Assembly (NCBI GenBank): GCA_964034945.1
Contig: OZ035961.1
Span: 90,274,991 to 90,338,990, forward strand
Origin: Chrysopilus asiliformis
Taxonomy: Eukaryota; Arthropoda; Insecta; Diptera; Rhagionidae
Direction of reading: 5' to 3'
Length of the DNA stretch: 64,000 nt
A program made the translations under genes and the position numbers. This document shows, one piece after another, positions 1-9,428 of the stretch (its first letter is position 1; every line of letters starts with the position of its first letter). Under the pieces are notes generated by a model. It saw only the letters and a list, made by a program, of their open reading frames with translations, was not told where the DNA came from and did not search any database.

Positions 1-206
1 AAACGCTGTATTTACAGGATGTTTCAATGAAAAAAATCGGTAATCGCAACGAGGTTTTAAAAAAACTTTTATGGGCCCCCAAAAAAGTAAACTTTTTGTC
101 CGTCGACAGAAAACTTGAAGACTTTTTTTAGGGAACCGATTTTCGGAAGGCATTAAACTCTCAAAGCATTACTGGATTTTGACCGGGAAAGTTTTTGTAA
201 CCTATT

Positions 207-470
207 ATATAAAAAAGTTTGTGTGCCTGTCTGTATGTTCGCTTAAAATCCGAGAACCACTGAACCGATTTGAATGAAACTTTCAGGGGAGCTTACTGGC
301 ATCAAGGAGTGGGTTCTCCTTGATCCAAAATTTTGACGTCGTTTAATTCGAGGCGGGAGGCCAAGTAGCTGCCGAGGCCGCAAGCAAAGTCGAAGGGTTG
401 GCCGAAGGGCAACCCGTGGTGCGGGCCAAGCGGTTAGAAGTGAAGTTCCCAGTTTTCTCTAAAACAGTGC
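207..470 (+). repeat. Helitron-like dispersed repeat, head module
   Basis: The block opens with an AT-rich start (TATTATATAAAAAAG), then CTGTCTGTATGTTCGC, then GAACCACTGAACCGATTTG and ATGAAACTTTCAGGGG. The same ordered words recur at 16.3 kb (reverse) and 63.7 kb, and in looser form at 11.7, 29.0 and 50.8 kb. After the module the sequence becomes GC-rich (about 345-470), unlike its surroundings. I see no clear CTRRT end, so the right border is approximate. Helitron-like is an inference from the related copies that do end in CTAGT. Confidence 0.5.
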
Positions 471-1414
471 GTCAACGAGTTTATGGAACAAAAAACATGC
501 CTTAAAGGCATTTCAAAATAATTTTACCATACTTTAAAATCCAATTAGAAAATGAGCTTGATCAAAATTTCATTAAAAGTTCCATTTTGTGATAGTTCTA
601 GCTTTTCAATTAACTTGGAACAACGAAATCGCTAAAGGAACGACAAAAATCTTAGATAAAGAACTTCGTTATAATATAGAATTTCCGGCATATGGAAGTT
701 CCACTATACATCTTAGTAAGTATTTTATGATTTCCACTTTAATAATTAAATGTCTTCGTCGTTTAAAACATTGTAAACATCTTACAAGCAAATGAATAAA
801 TGAAAAATGAAATACTGAAAATAATAATAAGAATAATAACAACAATAATGGTTTTAATATGTCGCTGACTGGATGACATCCGTCAACCATGAAATCGGTC
901 AAAAACACACAATTCCATATTAAATGCTCATCCAAATAGAAATATAATCATAGAAATTATGCTGAATTAAGAATAGAACCAGCCAACATATGCTAAAAGT
1001 AGTTTCCTTAAGAAAAACAACAAATTCTTATTCTTTAATTAGTCCGGCTGCGAATTCGTCTCAAATTGAGCATCTTTTTTAAAGTTCTATTGCATTTTTT
1101 TCTTCTCATCTCAAGTAGGCAAAGTGGAAAATTTGAATATTTCTAGAACATGAGACGAATAAAACACTTAAATGCTATTTAAAACTCTACAAAATTATTC
1201 CAATTAACAAATTTGATATTTCCGTAGCGATGGAAATCGCAAAAAAAAGTCCGCACATTCTGTTAGTCACCGCAAAAACGTTAAACGTTTTTAGTGAAAA
1301 TCATTTACGGGGAAAATTAAGCCATTTTCACGCAAGCAGAAAATTCTTCGCCAGGTGAATTTTTGGATAAAAACGACCTCCGAACAATAGAAAAGTCATT
1401 CACCAAAAAATTTC
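471..1414. other. AT-rich upstream flank of the OBP gene, nothing recognised
   Basis: This stretch has no recognisable gene or element. It contains a short AAT-type microsatellite around 825-850 and many A and T runs. Any distal control elements of the OBP gene would lie here, but I cannot point to one. Confidence 0.4.
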
Positions 1415-1450
1415 TATAAAAGGCAGGAATAAAAATATTTTCCATTCAGT
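1415..1450 (+). promoter_or_regulatory. Core promoter of the OBP gene: TATA box and initiator
   Basis: TATAAAAGG lies at 1415-1423 and TCAGT, the arthropod initiator consensus, at 1446-1450. With the A at 1448 as +1, the TATA box starts at -33, a normal distance. The predicted 5' UTR would be 1448-1515 (68 nt) and contains no ATG before the chosen start. Both motifs are seen directly; their use as a promoter is inferred. Confidence 0.7.
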
Positions 1451-1515
1451 AATTGCTCATCATTGCTCAAATCCAAATCGTTACAAAAACATTTATATTT
1501 AATAAAAATTTTAAA

Positions 1516-3614
1516 ATGTTGAAATTTAGTGCATTTCTGATTTTTGTTGGAGTCATTTTGGTAAATTTTCTTTAAATAAAGTTAAACATTTTTATTGTAA
1601 ATTTTTTTTTCCATAAAAGAGGTTAACCATGGCAGCTCCGAATTGTAACAAACCGCTACCAGATATGGTAAAAACGCAATTTCAAAATTTATGGGCTTAA
1701 AATATTAATTATTTGAATTTTAAGGATTTGGGTGAGTGCTGCCAAGAGCCTGATATGAACAAGGCTGCCGCCATTGAGAAGTGCTCGAAGAGAAGATCGG
1801 TCCAGCAAGCGGATGAAGCTGCAGCTTTTGGGGTAAGTGATCCTAAAAGCTTTTAAAAGTTTTTCTAATCCTTCAATCTGGGAGCAGTGACGTACCACGG
1901 GTTTGTACTTTCCGGTAAGGTTTGAAAATTTGCCATCCTTCACGATTTTTTTCACGAAAATTCAGAGAACATATTTTTGCGATTTGCACACAATTTTTGT
2001 GTGACATTTTTTTCAAAATCCCATTGGCCGACCCCCAAACCCCTTTCGTTTTGCTAAGCTACTGCTCCGAAAGATGCTACTATGTCCTTTTGAAAAAAAA
2101 TCGCTTTTTTGCTGCCGTTTGATCAAATTTTTAAGTTTTATAATAATTTTTTATGTCCAATTTTAGTGTTTTGCCGAATGCTTCCTGAATGAAACCCGAA
2201 TGTTAGCAAATGGCGTATTTGATGTGAATAAAGTAAAACCAATTTTGGATGCGACGTTGGCTAAAGATAGAGAATATATTCCAGTGATTCTGAATTCGTT
2301 CGAAAAGTGTTATCCTATTGGTAAGTGAATTTCCTATTCCAGAAAAGTTCTGATTTTTTAAAAAAGAAAAAAAAAATAGAGTGATATCAAAAAATGATTA
2401 AAATGCGATTTTAACACCGATTTTTTCGCGTTTTAAAACTAAACAAACGGTAAGGCAAATCTAATATACCCTTTGGTTTCACCATACGGGTATAAAAACG
2501 CCTGTATCTATGCTATTTCGCAGTCAGAATCATTTCCGTGGCCACAAGCATTAACTGCTTAAAGCCCAATACAGACTAACGATTGCGATTACGATTGAGC
2601 TTCCTCGACCAATGAGATCAAACCTTTCTTTTTCATATCGTTGAAAGCTTTGATCTCATTGGTCGAGAAGCTTCAATCGTAATCGCAATCGTTAGTCTGA
2701 ATCGGGCTTAAGTCGATTTTCATGTGAAGCTAAAATATTCTTTTTGCAGGTTCAAATACAGCTCATATAGAAAATAGACTTAAGTAGACTTAAGCGGTTA
2801 TGGCTGGTGGTCCCAGATTTAATAGACCCCAAGCCCTATGGCGTTAAAATATTTTTATAAATTGGTTTTCCGTAAAAACCCAAAGAAAACTTCGTAAAAT
2901 AATGAAAAATATACAACATATTAGTTGCGTTTTTTTAATGTTCTAGAACACAGAACATTAAAAAAACGATCCAGAGTAAGTAGGAAATTTCATCGAGTTC
3001 GAATCGCAACTAACTTCACGTTGGTTACATCAGTAGGCCGTTACTGCTATATTTTCTTGATATAATCACGATTCGCTATCACCCATGATTAAAACTATTT
3101 CGCTGTCGAACAGAACCAACAAACCACCAACACAAAATCCTCAATTGAGAATAAAATGTCAGATTTATTATGTTGAAGTTAGCAGCATTTCATTACCGTA
3201 TATTACCGTATAAAATTTCCCTTTGTTCCAAGTGCTGTCCGAAATGAAAAGGTGGTGCAGGATTTTGTATGGAAAGCTTGTTCTGAACTGCTTCAGAACA
3301 TTAAAAAAACGCAACTATTATTAGTATTCTTAAAAACTGTTAGTTCAGGTAAATGTTAATAACAAACAATAGAAAAAACTCACATTTCTTTTTAAATTTT
3401 CGACTAGTACCTGTTAATTTTATTTTTATTTTTCGCAGCACAAGCCGAAGCAAGAACTCAGGACACACCCAAAAGACCCAACGAATGTTCCCCAATGGCG
3501 GCTCTTTTAATGCAATGTGTGCAAAAAGAGAACTTTATTAATTGCCCACAGTCAAAGAGAACTCGAAATAGGAATTGCAATATGGCTAGAGAGTTTATAA
3601 ATAAATGTCTTTAG
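1516..3614 (+). CDS. Plus-C odorant-binding protein, five exons, complete
   Basis: Exons: 1516-1560, 1620-1667, 1725-1832, 2167-2320 and 3439-3614; every intron is GT-AG, and the joined frame is 531 nt (176 residues plus stop). Residues 1 to about 20 form a secretion signal (hydrophobic core SAFLIFVGVIL). The mature protein has 12 cysteines: 24, 36, 37, 51, 68, 72, 115, 135, 145, 154, 165, 175. Seen features that match the Plus-C class are the CC pair (ECCQEPDM), the CFAEC motif (C-x3-C), and a C-terminal extension with Cys154 followed directly by Pro155 and then three-spaced helical cysteines. Classical OBPs have only six cysteines. The known role of the family is to bind small hydrophobic ligands outside the cell, in sensillum lymph or other secretions; the ligand and tissue cannot be told from sequence. 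Introns 1 and 2 are about 60 nt, intron 3 is 334 nt and intron 4 is 1,118 nt because of inserted elements. No frameshift or stop is seen, so the gene is probably functional. Confidence 0.88.
2443..2500 (+). repeat. Solo head of the DINE-1/HINE-like family in OBP intron 4
   Basis: This segment is nearly identical, in the same orientation, to the end of the copy at 61527-61582. It includes AATATACCCTTTGGTTTCAC and ATACGGGTATAAAA. The two ATACCC/GGGTAT arms and the inner TGGT/ACCA pairs can form a hairpin. No (GTCY)n tract follows here, so only the head is present. It also supplies a TATA-like word inside the intron. Confidence 0.6.
2536..2814. mobile_element. MITE (GGCCACAAGC family), interrupted copy in OBP intron 4
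   Basis: The left end reads GTGGCCACAAGCATTAACTG and the right end carries the inverted ACTTAAGCGGTTATGGC. An uninterrupted 124-bp relative lies at 27217-27340. This copy is longer because a palindromic element sits in its left terminal repeat at 2563-2707. The right end is diverged (GGTGGTCC). Confidence 0.65.
2563..2707. mobile_element. TTAA-flanked palindromic element nested in the intron MITE
   Basis: TTAA occurs at 2559-2562 and again at 2708-2711. Between them both ends carry the inverted word AGACTAACGATTGCGATTAC, so nearly the whole 145 bp folds back on itself around a short loop near 2630. TTAA duplication is the hallmark of piggyBac-type insertion. The sequence interrupts ACTGCTTAAGTCGAT of the host MITE, as seen by comparison with 27217-27340. 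Confidence 0.65.
2924..3315. mobile_element. TA-flanked MITE in OBP intron 4
   Basis: The terminal inverted repeats are GTTGCGTTTTTTTAATGTTC at both ends, perfect for 21 bp, with TA on each flank (2922-2923 and 3316-3317), which fits a Tc1/mariner-type insertion. Next to the left end the AACATTAAAAAAACG word is repeated inverted, so the left end alone can form a small hairpin (about 2927-2968). No coding capacity. Confidence 0.7.
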
Positions 3615-3830
3615 TTCCTAAATTTAAAAAGAAAACATAAAAAGTTAGACTTAAGAAAAGCATAATTTTTACTGCCAAAATTCGTTTGTGTTGAATTTTA
3701 AATTATTTTATATATTGTGTAAGGAAATTGAATTTTTTGAACGTTTTGTACAGAAGTTATTACGCTTGAAATTGTTTTTTAGTTGTAGGGGGGAATTCCT
3801 CATTGTTTGTTGTTTTTTTTCTTTTTTTTA

Positions 3831-3836
3831 AATAAA
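3831..3836 (+). promoter_or_regulatory. Probable polyadenylation signal of the OBP gene
   Basis: AATAAA lies 217 nt after the stop codon, after a T-rich stretch. Other A-rich words lie closer to the stop but none is a canonical AATAAA. The predicted 3' UTR would be about 230-250 nt. Confidence 0.5.
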
Positions 3837-5151
3837 ATTTGAAGATTTTTAATATTTAGTTATTACTTCCATTTTGATCTAAAAACACGTTCTAAAAATA
3901 CAAACTTCTTGAAAAATGAAAAAAATTGGTGTGCATTGGAACATCCGTGCTGTACAAATCAGCATTTCTTTCTAAAAACATTCCACTCAATAATTACTAA
4001 ACCAAAAATCATCTAAAATGATCATCAAATTATTAACAAATTTTGATTCCAAGAACTTCAAATGATTCCATCAGCTTTTAAATTAAAGCTCGAATTTCAA
4101 ATGCAAATTGATTTCATATTCCAGGAAATTTGAAGACTTTTTACTCACGATGGAATTTTAAATTAAACATAATCCGAATGTAAATTTAAATTATCACAAA
4201 ATTAAGTTTTGTAGTCTGCGGTTTTTTTGAAATATGCGATAAAATGACACAAAATGAAATCATCAAAGGAATTTCATAAAATTCATCTTTGATATTTCTT
4301 AAATAATAAAAAAAAAAACAACAGAAATTGCCAAAAAACATTTTCTCGAGATAAACTTTAATAGAAGTTTGCTTTTCTTTGTCAAACATTGCGAAAAAAT
4401 TCTCGAATTAACGTTTCCATAGCGCATCTCAACAAGCAAAGGCGAAGAAGAATTCCTTAGTTTCACTTTGAAGTAGCCGCGACTTTTAAACAAACAAAAG
4501 TGGAAAATACCCATTTCAAATGGGTTTTTATCAGTAAACATAGAATTTTGCGGGGGGGGGGGGGGGGGGAAATGGAGAGGGATTCCGATGCTTTCATGTC
4601 ATTCGGAAAGCCGTACGTTAGTCGTGTGTGATGAATTTTGGCGACAGAAACCATGGGGTGGAATTGAAATGTTTACCCCCAAAAATAACCAGAGGGGAGG
4701 ATAGTCCTAAAATCTACAAGATTTGTCCTTTAACACAAGTCGCTTCCTTAACTCCAGTTCGGCCGGGGCCGATGTTCAAAGTAATTCCAGACAAACAACT
4801 TGAGTTTCATTTCAAGGGAATTATTTGCCAAGCATAAGGCAGCAAGGCGAAACAATTTCTAAATATTTGCCGATTTGTCATTTAAAATGGATGGACAACA
4901 GTAGCGAAGCAACAGACACAAGGATCACCTCAGGCAAGGAATTTGATGGGGATGGAAACTAAGAACATTCCGATTGAGACTTGTGTATCGCCCAAATCGC
5001 ATGTTCCTGTGGGTAGGGTAAGCGTGCTGATTTTGAACCTCTGAAAATAGTGATTCAAACGGGAGGTTCCAATTTTTAAACCCTCGCGGAACAATTAAAA
5101 TTTGCTTCGGAATTCTGATGAGGGCCGTAACAAGGCATGTGCTTTATGTGT
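3837..5151. other. AT-rich spacer with a long G run, no gene recognised
   Basis: A run of about 18 G lies near 4552-4569, bordered by a small hairpin (ACCCATTTCAAATGGGT, about 4509). The open frames are short, overlap on both strands and have no family features, so I do not call them genes. Confidence 0.4.
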
Positions 5152-5152
5152 A

Positions 5153-5715
5153 GGGTGACCATACGCCCCGGAATGGTCGGGATAGTCCGGGATATAGGCA
5201 TGTTGTTCCGGGAACGACATTCTTATCCCAGAATTCTAGAGTTGTAATTTCTTTCGTACTAAAAAAATTTGCTTCGAAACCGAAAAGTTTTCACCTGCGG
5301 CGCAGTTCCATCAGAAATCACTATATATAGCGCGTTTTCCATAAAACAAATTCACTTGTGACGCATTAAATAAAAACATTTTCAATAGTGGGATATTTGT
5401 TTTTAAAACAAATTGCCTGCGGCGCAATTTTTATCATATTTCAAAAACATAAAACACCCATAACTCTTTTTATTTCTTTGGCAACAGTCATAAAGCCTGA
5501 AGTCGGTTATCAAATCATGTGAAAAATACCTGTATTTACTTTACTAGACAGAGCAATTTGGCTTAGACTAAAACGGACTTTGGCCCTTATGGTTTGTTGC
5601 AACTTGAAGCAAATCTCGGGTTTTCTAAATTTTCACGATTAATTTCGAATCATGAAAAATTTCCTTAAACGCCCCCCGCCCCTCCCCCCCTCCCCCCTCC
5701 CCCCCTCCCCCTACC
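5153..5715 (+). repeat. AGGGTGACCATA family element, right end replaced by a C-rich tract
   Basis: It begins AGGGTGACCATACGCCCCGG and holds the family's internal words ACCTGCGGCGCA (about 5296) and GCCTGCGGCGCAA (about 5417), then AAACATAAAACACCCATAAC as in the copy at 18232-18698. The expected TATGGTCACCCT end is missing; the sequence runs into CCCCTCCCCC repeats near 5680-5715. Confidence 0.65.
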
Positions 5716-6372
5716 CACACGGCAAAAAAACAAAAATTTCTTTTTTGCCGCAAAAAAAATCTCCTTGGATGCTCGCAAAGTAGCAGGAGAGGGGAATCAA
5801 CAGAGAATGAGGCAAGAAAGGTTTCAGTGAATCGGACAAATAGATTTTAAAAGGTTTGAGTAATTGTACAGGGAAAATGGGAGGGGGGAGGGGTGCGGGA
5901 TATTTTGGAGATAAATCAATATAAATTTTATTAGATTTTCAAAATTTCGCTGTCAAGTTGTCCCAATTTTTGGAGAACTACCGTTTTTTAAGAATTAAAT
6001 ATAATCTAATCTCTCCAGCGTAAAATATACGTTTACCCTACCTTTTATGCAGGACCAAAACTCTACACGGAAGCGAATTGAAAGTGGCGACTGGCTCCCC
6101 TGGGATTTCGCCTGCTGCTGCACACAAAACATGACATATTCGAGTATAGAAATCGTGTCCAATTCAACCCCACCCCGTCGGTCGTTGATGGCAAAAACAA
6201 ACATACATCTCCCATTTCTTCTATAAAGCCGCCCCCTTCGAACAGACCAAAGTAAAGTACTAATGGTTTACGTTTATAGTCTCCACCACCCACCAGCCCC
6301 AACACAAAAAAACACTACTTGAACTCGGAGAAATCGAATCGAACTAGACTAAAACATACATACTATAGCATT
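5716..6372. other. Spacer, nothing recognised
   Basis: No gene or element ends were found. Two overlapping minus-strand frames (5995-6305) are short and have no motif. Confidence 0.35.
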
Positions 6373-6454
6373 CAGCACCGAGACAATTTTAAGGAACCGG
6401 GTTTCGGTGCTAGAATCTTCGAGAACCGGGTACCCGGTTCTGGAACCGGTGCTG
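6373..6454. repeat. Palindromic CAGCACCG module, left copy
   Basis: The 82-bp block starts CAGCACCG and ends CGGTGCTG, with an inner perfect palindrome ACCGGGTACCCGGT. A second, diverged module is at 9328-9428. CAG...CTG ends suggest a hAT-like short element, but I could not find an 8-bp duplication. Confidence 0.5.
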
Positions 6455-6666
6455 AAAATGTAAATAAAAAATAAGAAATTACCAATAAGAAATTACAGTT
6501 AAAAAATTCACTTTTTGAATAACTCTGTGGCATTAGAAGAAAACATCATATTTGATTTTTTTCATCGAGTGTATGACCATAGTCAGGGCCGTACCGACTG
6601 GGGGGGGATGGGGGGGGGAGGCTCCCCCCCCAATAAGTCTTCAGTTGGGAATTTGACCTTTAGAAG

Positions 6667-6766
6667 TTGGGAAATCTCACTTCTTAACATTAGATTGCCC
6701 AAGGAAGTCAAGCAGTCAAGATGACTTGCTTGAACAATCTAGTGTTAAAGATGTGAGATTTCCCAA
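6667..6766. repeat. Subterminal hairpin inside the hAT element
   Basis: The arm TTGGGAAATCTCACTTCTTA and onward to 6712 pairs with 6723-6766 (ending GTGAGATTTCCCAA), with a few mismatches and a loop near 6713-6722. Confidence 0.6.
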
Positions 6767-7354
6767 GTTGGGAAATCTCTTTAGTTGATTTTCCAAAATC
6801 CCAACTTGTCTTTTTCTACCTCATATTTTCTATTAGTGAACATACGCCTGTTTTATGACTTGTTTCTTTTTTACACATACCATTCTGCTTTGGCAACAGC
6901 GTCACAGCGAGTTGGGAGAGAATGAATAAAAGGCTTTGAAAGAGTAGACACTCGACCGTGGGAGGAGTATAATGTTCTCATCAGTTTATGGCACAGAACT
7001 ATATAACATAGAACAACTGTCACCATACAAAGCTCTGCTGAAAAATTGCCCCTCTTTATCATAGTTAAACGCATCCACTGAACTGTATAATCTCGCGAAA
7101 TTCAAATTTCGTCTGCCGCGAAAATCAAATTTCACAAGTTTGAGACTAACTTTAGGCGCCAACACCATTCCTAAAGTCTATTTTCCTTTGATAGCTCACG
7201 GTTTAAACGAGATGACTATATTTATTTTCATACGGTTATCTCGCTCTTACTTAACTCGTTTTGATCCATTGAACTGTATTGAAATGGGACCATTTGAGAC
7301 AGCAAATCGAGCGATCTAGTATATTCGTGCTGAAACGGTGAGTTTTGAAAATAT

Positions 7355-8040
7355 CGGCCCGATTCCAGAATCCGTCGTAGCTTTATTACGAAGAACTAAC
7401 TACGTTACGAATACGAAGAAATCAGTATTCCACGATCCGAACGGAATTGAACTTAGTGGTGCCTGATTAAAATCTAATTTCGAAAAATGAATGTCTTTGT
7501 AAAAAGGTCCCTATGCAAAACTCATAAGGAATAGATTTCTGACATGGAATAGTTTCGTGAAAAATGTCACTTTCTTGACTTAAAACTAAAAATTGTTATT
7601 AATAATGGATTCTACAGGGTTTGCAATTTTGTGTCTGGAAGAAGATTTATTGAAGCGAAGGACTTTAATAGTGGAATGAAAACGACAACAAATAACGGAT
7701 ACTTAGGAATACTCACATTGCTCTTTTTTCTAAAATATTTCCTCTTAATGTGTTAAAAGTTACACTAATACTAAATAAACAAATAAAAATGTTAAAATTG
7801 CTGTTTGTTGTACAATTTAGGCCATATATTGAGCTAAAATCATAAGAAAATGAAGTTACGAAGCAAAAATTTTTCGTAGGTTTAGCTGTCAAAAGATCGA
7901 TTGCGTCGGATTCTATGATACCAGATATTCCGATTCGTAATGTTTTCGAAATTAATTTAATTCCTTCGGATCGTGGAATAGGTACCATCTTCACGAATTC
8001 TCCGAAAATCGTAGCTACGACGGATCCTGGAATAGGGCCG
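7355..8040. mobile_element. Inner element with about 90-bp inverted repeats, nested in the hAT
   Basis: The left end CGGCCCGATTCCAGAATCCG pairs with the right end, whose reverse complement is CGGCCCTATTCCAGGATCCG. Similarity continues inward through TCGTAGCT and ATTCCACGATCCGAA for roughly 90 bp. TAT flanks both ends (7352-7354, 8041-8043), but the flanks are low complexity, so the TSD is uncertain. Minus-strand frames of 116 and 87 codons overlap it but show no transposase motif. Confidence 0.6.
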
Positions 8041-8576
8041 TATATGTGTAATTGTTTTACCATCGGTGTTCGGATTTTTTAAACAAATGAATAGCTACGA
8101 ATGAGCGCAAATTCAGCCAGCTAAAACTGGTGAAAAACGTTCTAAGGGTGACTATGGGAGACGAAAGACTGAGTTCTTTAATGATACTACACAGCGAAAA
8201 ATACCTAACTGATACAATTGACCTTACGAAATTTGTTTCGGCATGGGCAAAGTTAAAGGAAAGACGAATCCATGTACTATAAATTAGATATGTACAGACT
8301 CTAGTTGAAGTCATCTTCAACGGTTATCTTTTCTCTCAAGGGTCGCATAAGATTATTAGTGTTTACCCTTTATTTAATTGTATGTGAAAAATAAAAAAAA
8401 ATTACAATATGTTAACATAACCATTATTCTTTATTATAATTTCTGGTCAGAGATTCTGGGCAAGGAAAAGGAATTTTTATTAGGTACATCCTAGTTAGGA
8501 AAAATCAGATGTTCGAGTTGGGAAAATTGAGATGTCTCCCCCCCCCCCCCAATCCAGAGCCTTCGATACGGCCCTG

Positions 8577-8965
8577 ACCATAGTTTAACTAGTTAGGAAA
8601 CCTAGGGATTTTTCCGTGTACCTACGTTGGAGTAAAGATAACCGATATACTCGTGGACGCGGTTTTTCTTTCTTTCCTATGCGTAAATTACCAACAAAAC
8701 ACAACACATGTAAAACCTAGCCACATTTTCATACACCACCAACACATGCAATCTTCCGACAGCGGAAGACAGCGGAAGATTGTCGGAAGATTGCATGTGT
8801 TGGTGGTGTATGAAAATGTGGCTAGGTTTTACATGTGTTGTGTTTTGTTGGTAATTTACGCATAGGAAAGAAAGAAAAACCGCGTCCACGAGTATATCGG
8901 TTATCTTTACTCCAACGTAGGTACACGGAAAAATCTCTAGGTTTCCTAACTAGTTAAACTATGGT
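8577..8965. repeat. 389-bp near-perfect foldback (185-bp arms, 19-nt loop)
   Basis: The arms 8577-8761 and 8781-8965 are reverse complements; the one mismatch I see is CTAGGGATT against CTAGAGATT near the outer ends. The loop (8762-8780) holds two GCGGAAGA words. The open frames seen on both strands are mirror images of each other and not genes. ATG on each outside (6573-6575 before the hAT, and 8966-8968) could be a 3-bp TSD. The outermost 8 bp of the left arm were duplicated by the hAT insertion. Confidence 0.9.
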
Positions 8966-9327
8966 ATGACAGCAGAAAGAGGAAGTAAGACAACAAAACC
9001 AATTTCTATAGTGTAGTGCTTACTCTAGTGGAAGTTAATGAGGAAAGGTCTTATTTTCCATTCTATATAATAGTTGTTCCCTGCCTATACATAAAAAAAC
9101 CATTTTAACTTTACAGGAAATTTAATACTTTCTGTGAGCGCATATAAATCTATTATATTGTCGTTGTTTTAAAGAGACTTTGTAAAGAAAATATAATCGG
9201 ATGGCTTAATTTTGCATTAATCTTTTAATTTACAGTTATTATTAACAGAAATATGTACTTACAACGAACGAACAGCAGCGAACGAACAGTATTTTGATAT
9301 TTTAGCATGTAAGAAATTGCTTGCTTT
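8966..9327. other. AT-rich spacer, nothing recognised
   Basis: It contains only a short GAACGAACAGCA-type repeat near 9263-9290. No gene is seen. Confidence 0.35.
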
Positions 9328-9428
9328 CAGCACCGAAAACCGGGTAATTTTACCCAATTCAAACCCGGTTTTCGGTTCCAGAAAATGGCCGGGATTCCCG
9401 GGTACCCGGATTTCGGGTACCCGGGATT
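9328..9428. repeat. Palindromic CAGCACCG module, right copy
   Basis: It opens CAGCACCGAAAACCGGGT and contains CCCGGGTACCCGG and GGGTACCCGGGATT palindromes. TGAATGCT follows, inverted relative to AGCATTCA just before the left module (6365-6372). The two modules could be ends of one large interrupted element, but this is only a possibility. Confidence 0.45.

Larger units (their letters stand above)
6584..8576. mobile_element. Non-autonomous hAT element, 1,993 bp, with 8-bp TSD
   Basis: The left end is CAGGGCCGTACCGA, the right end is TCGATACGGCCCTG, and ACCATAGT is repeated at 6576-6583 and 8577-8584. CAGGG ends plus an 8-bp TSD are diagnostic for hAT. Poly-G (about 6601-6619) and poly-C (about 8538-8551) runs lie just inside the ends. 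Nothing resembling a hAT transposase is visible. The interior holds a hairpin (6667-6766) and a second element (7355-8040). Confidence 0.85.

Noticed and set aside
2980..3010. tRNA B-box-like word GAGTTCGAATCG
   Set aside because: No A box or cloverleaf can be drawn around it, and it lies inside a MITE in an intron. No tRNA or rRNA gene was found elsewhere.
8653..8889. Two nearly identical 70-codon frames on opposite strands
   Set aside because: They are mirror images created by the perfect foldback, not genes.
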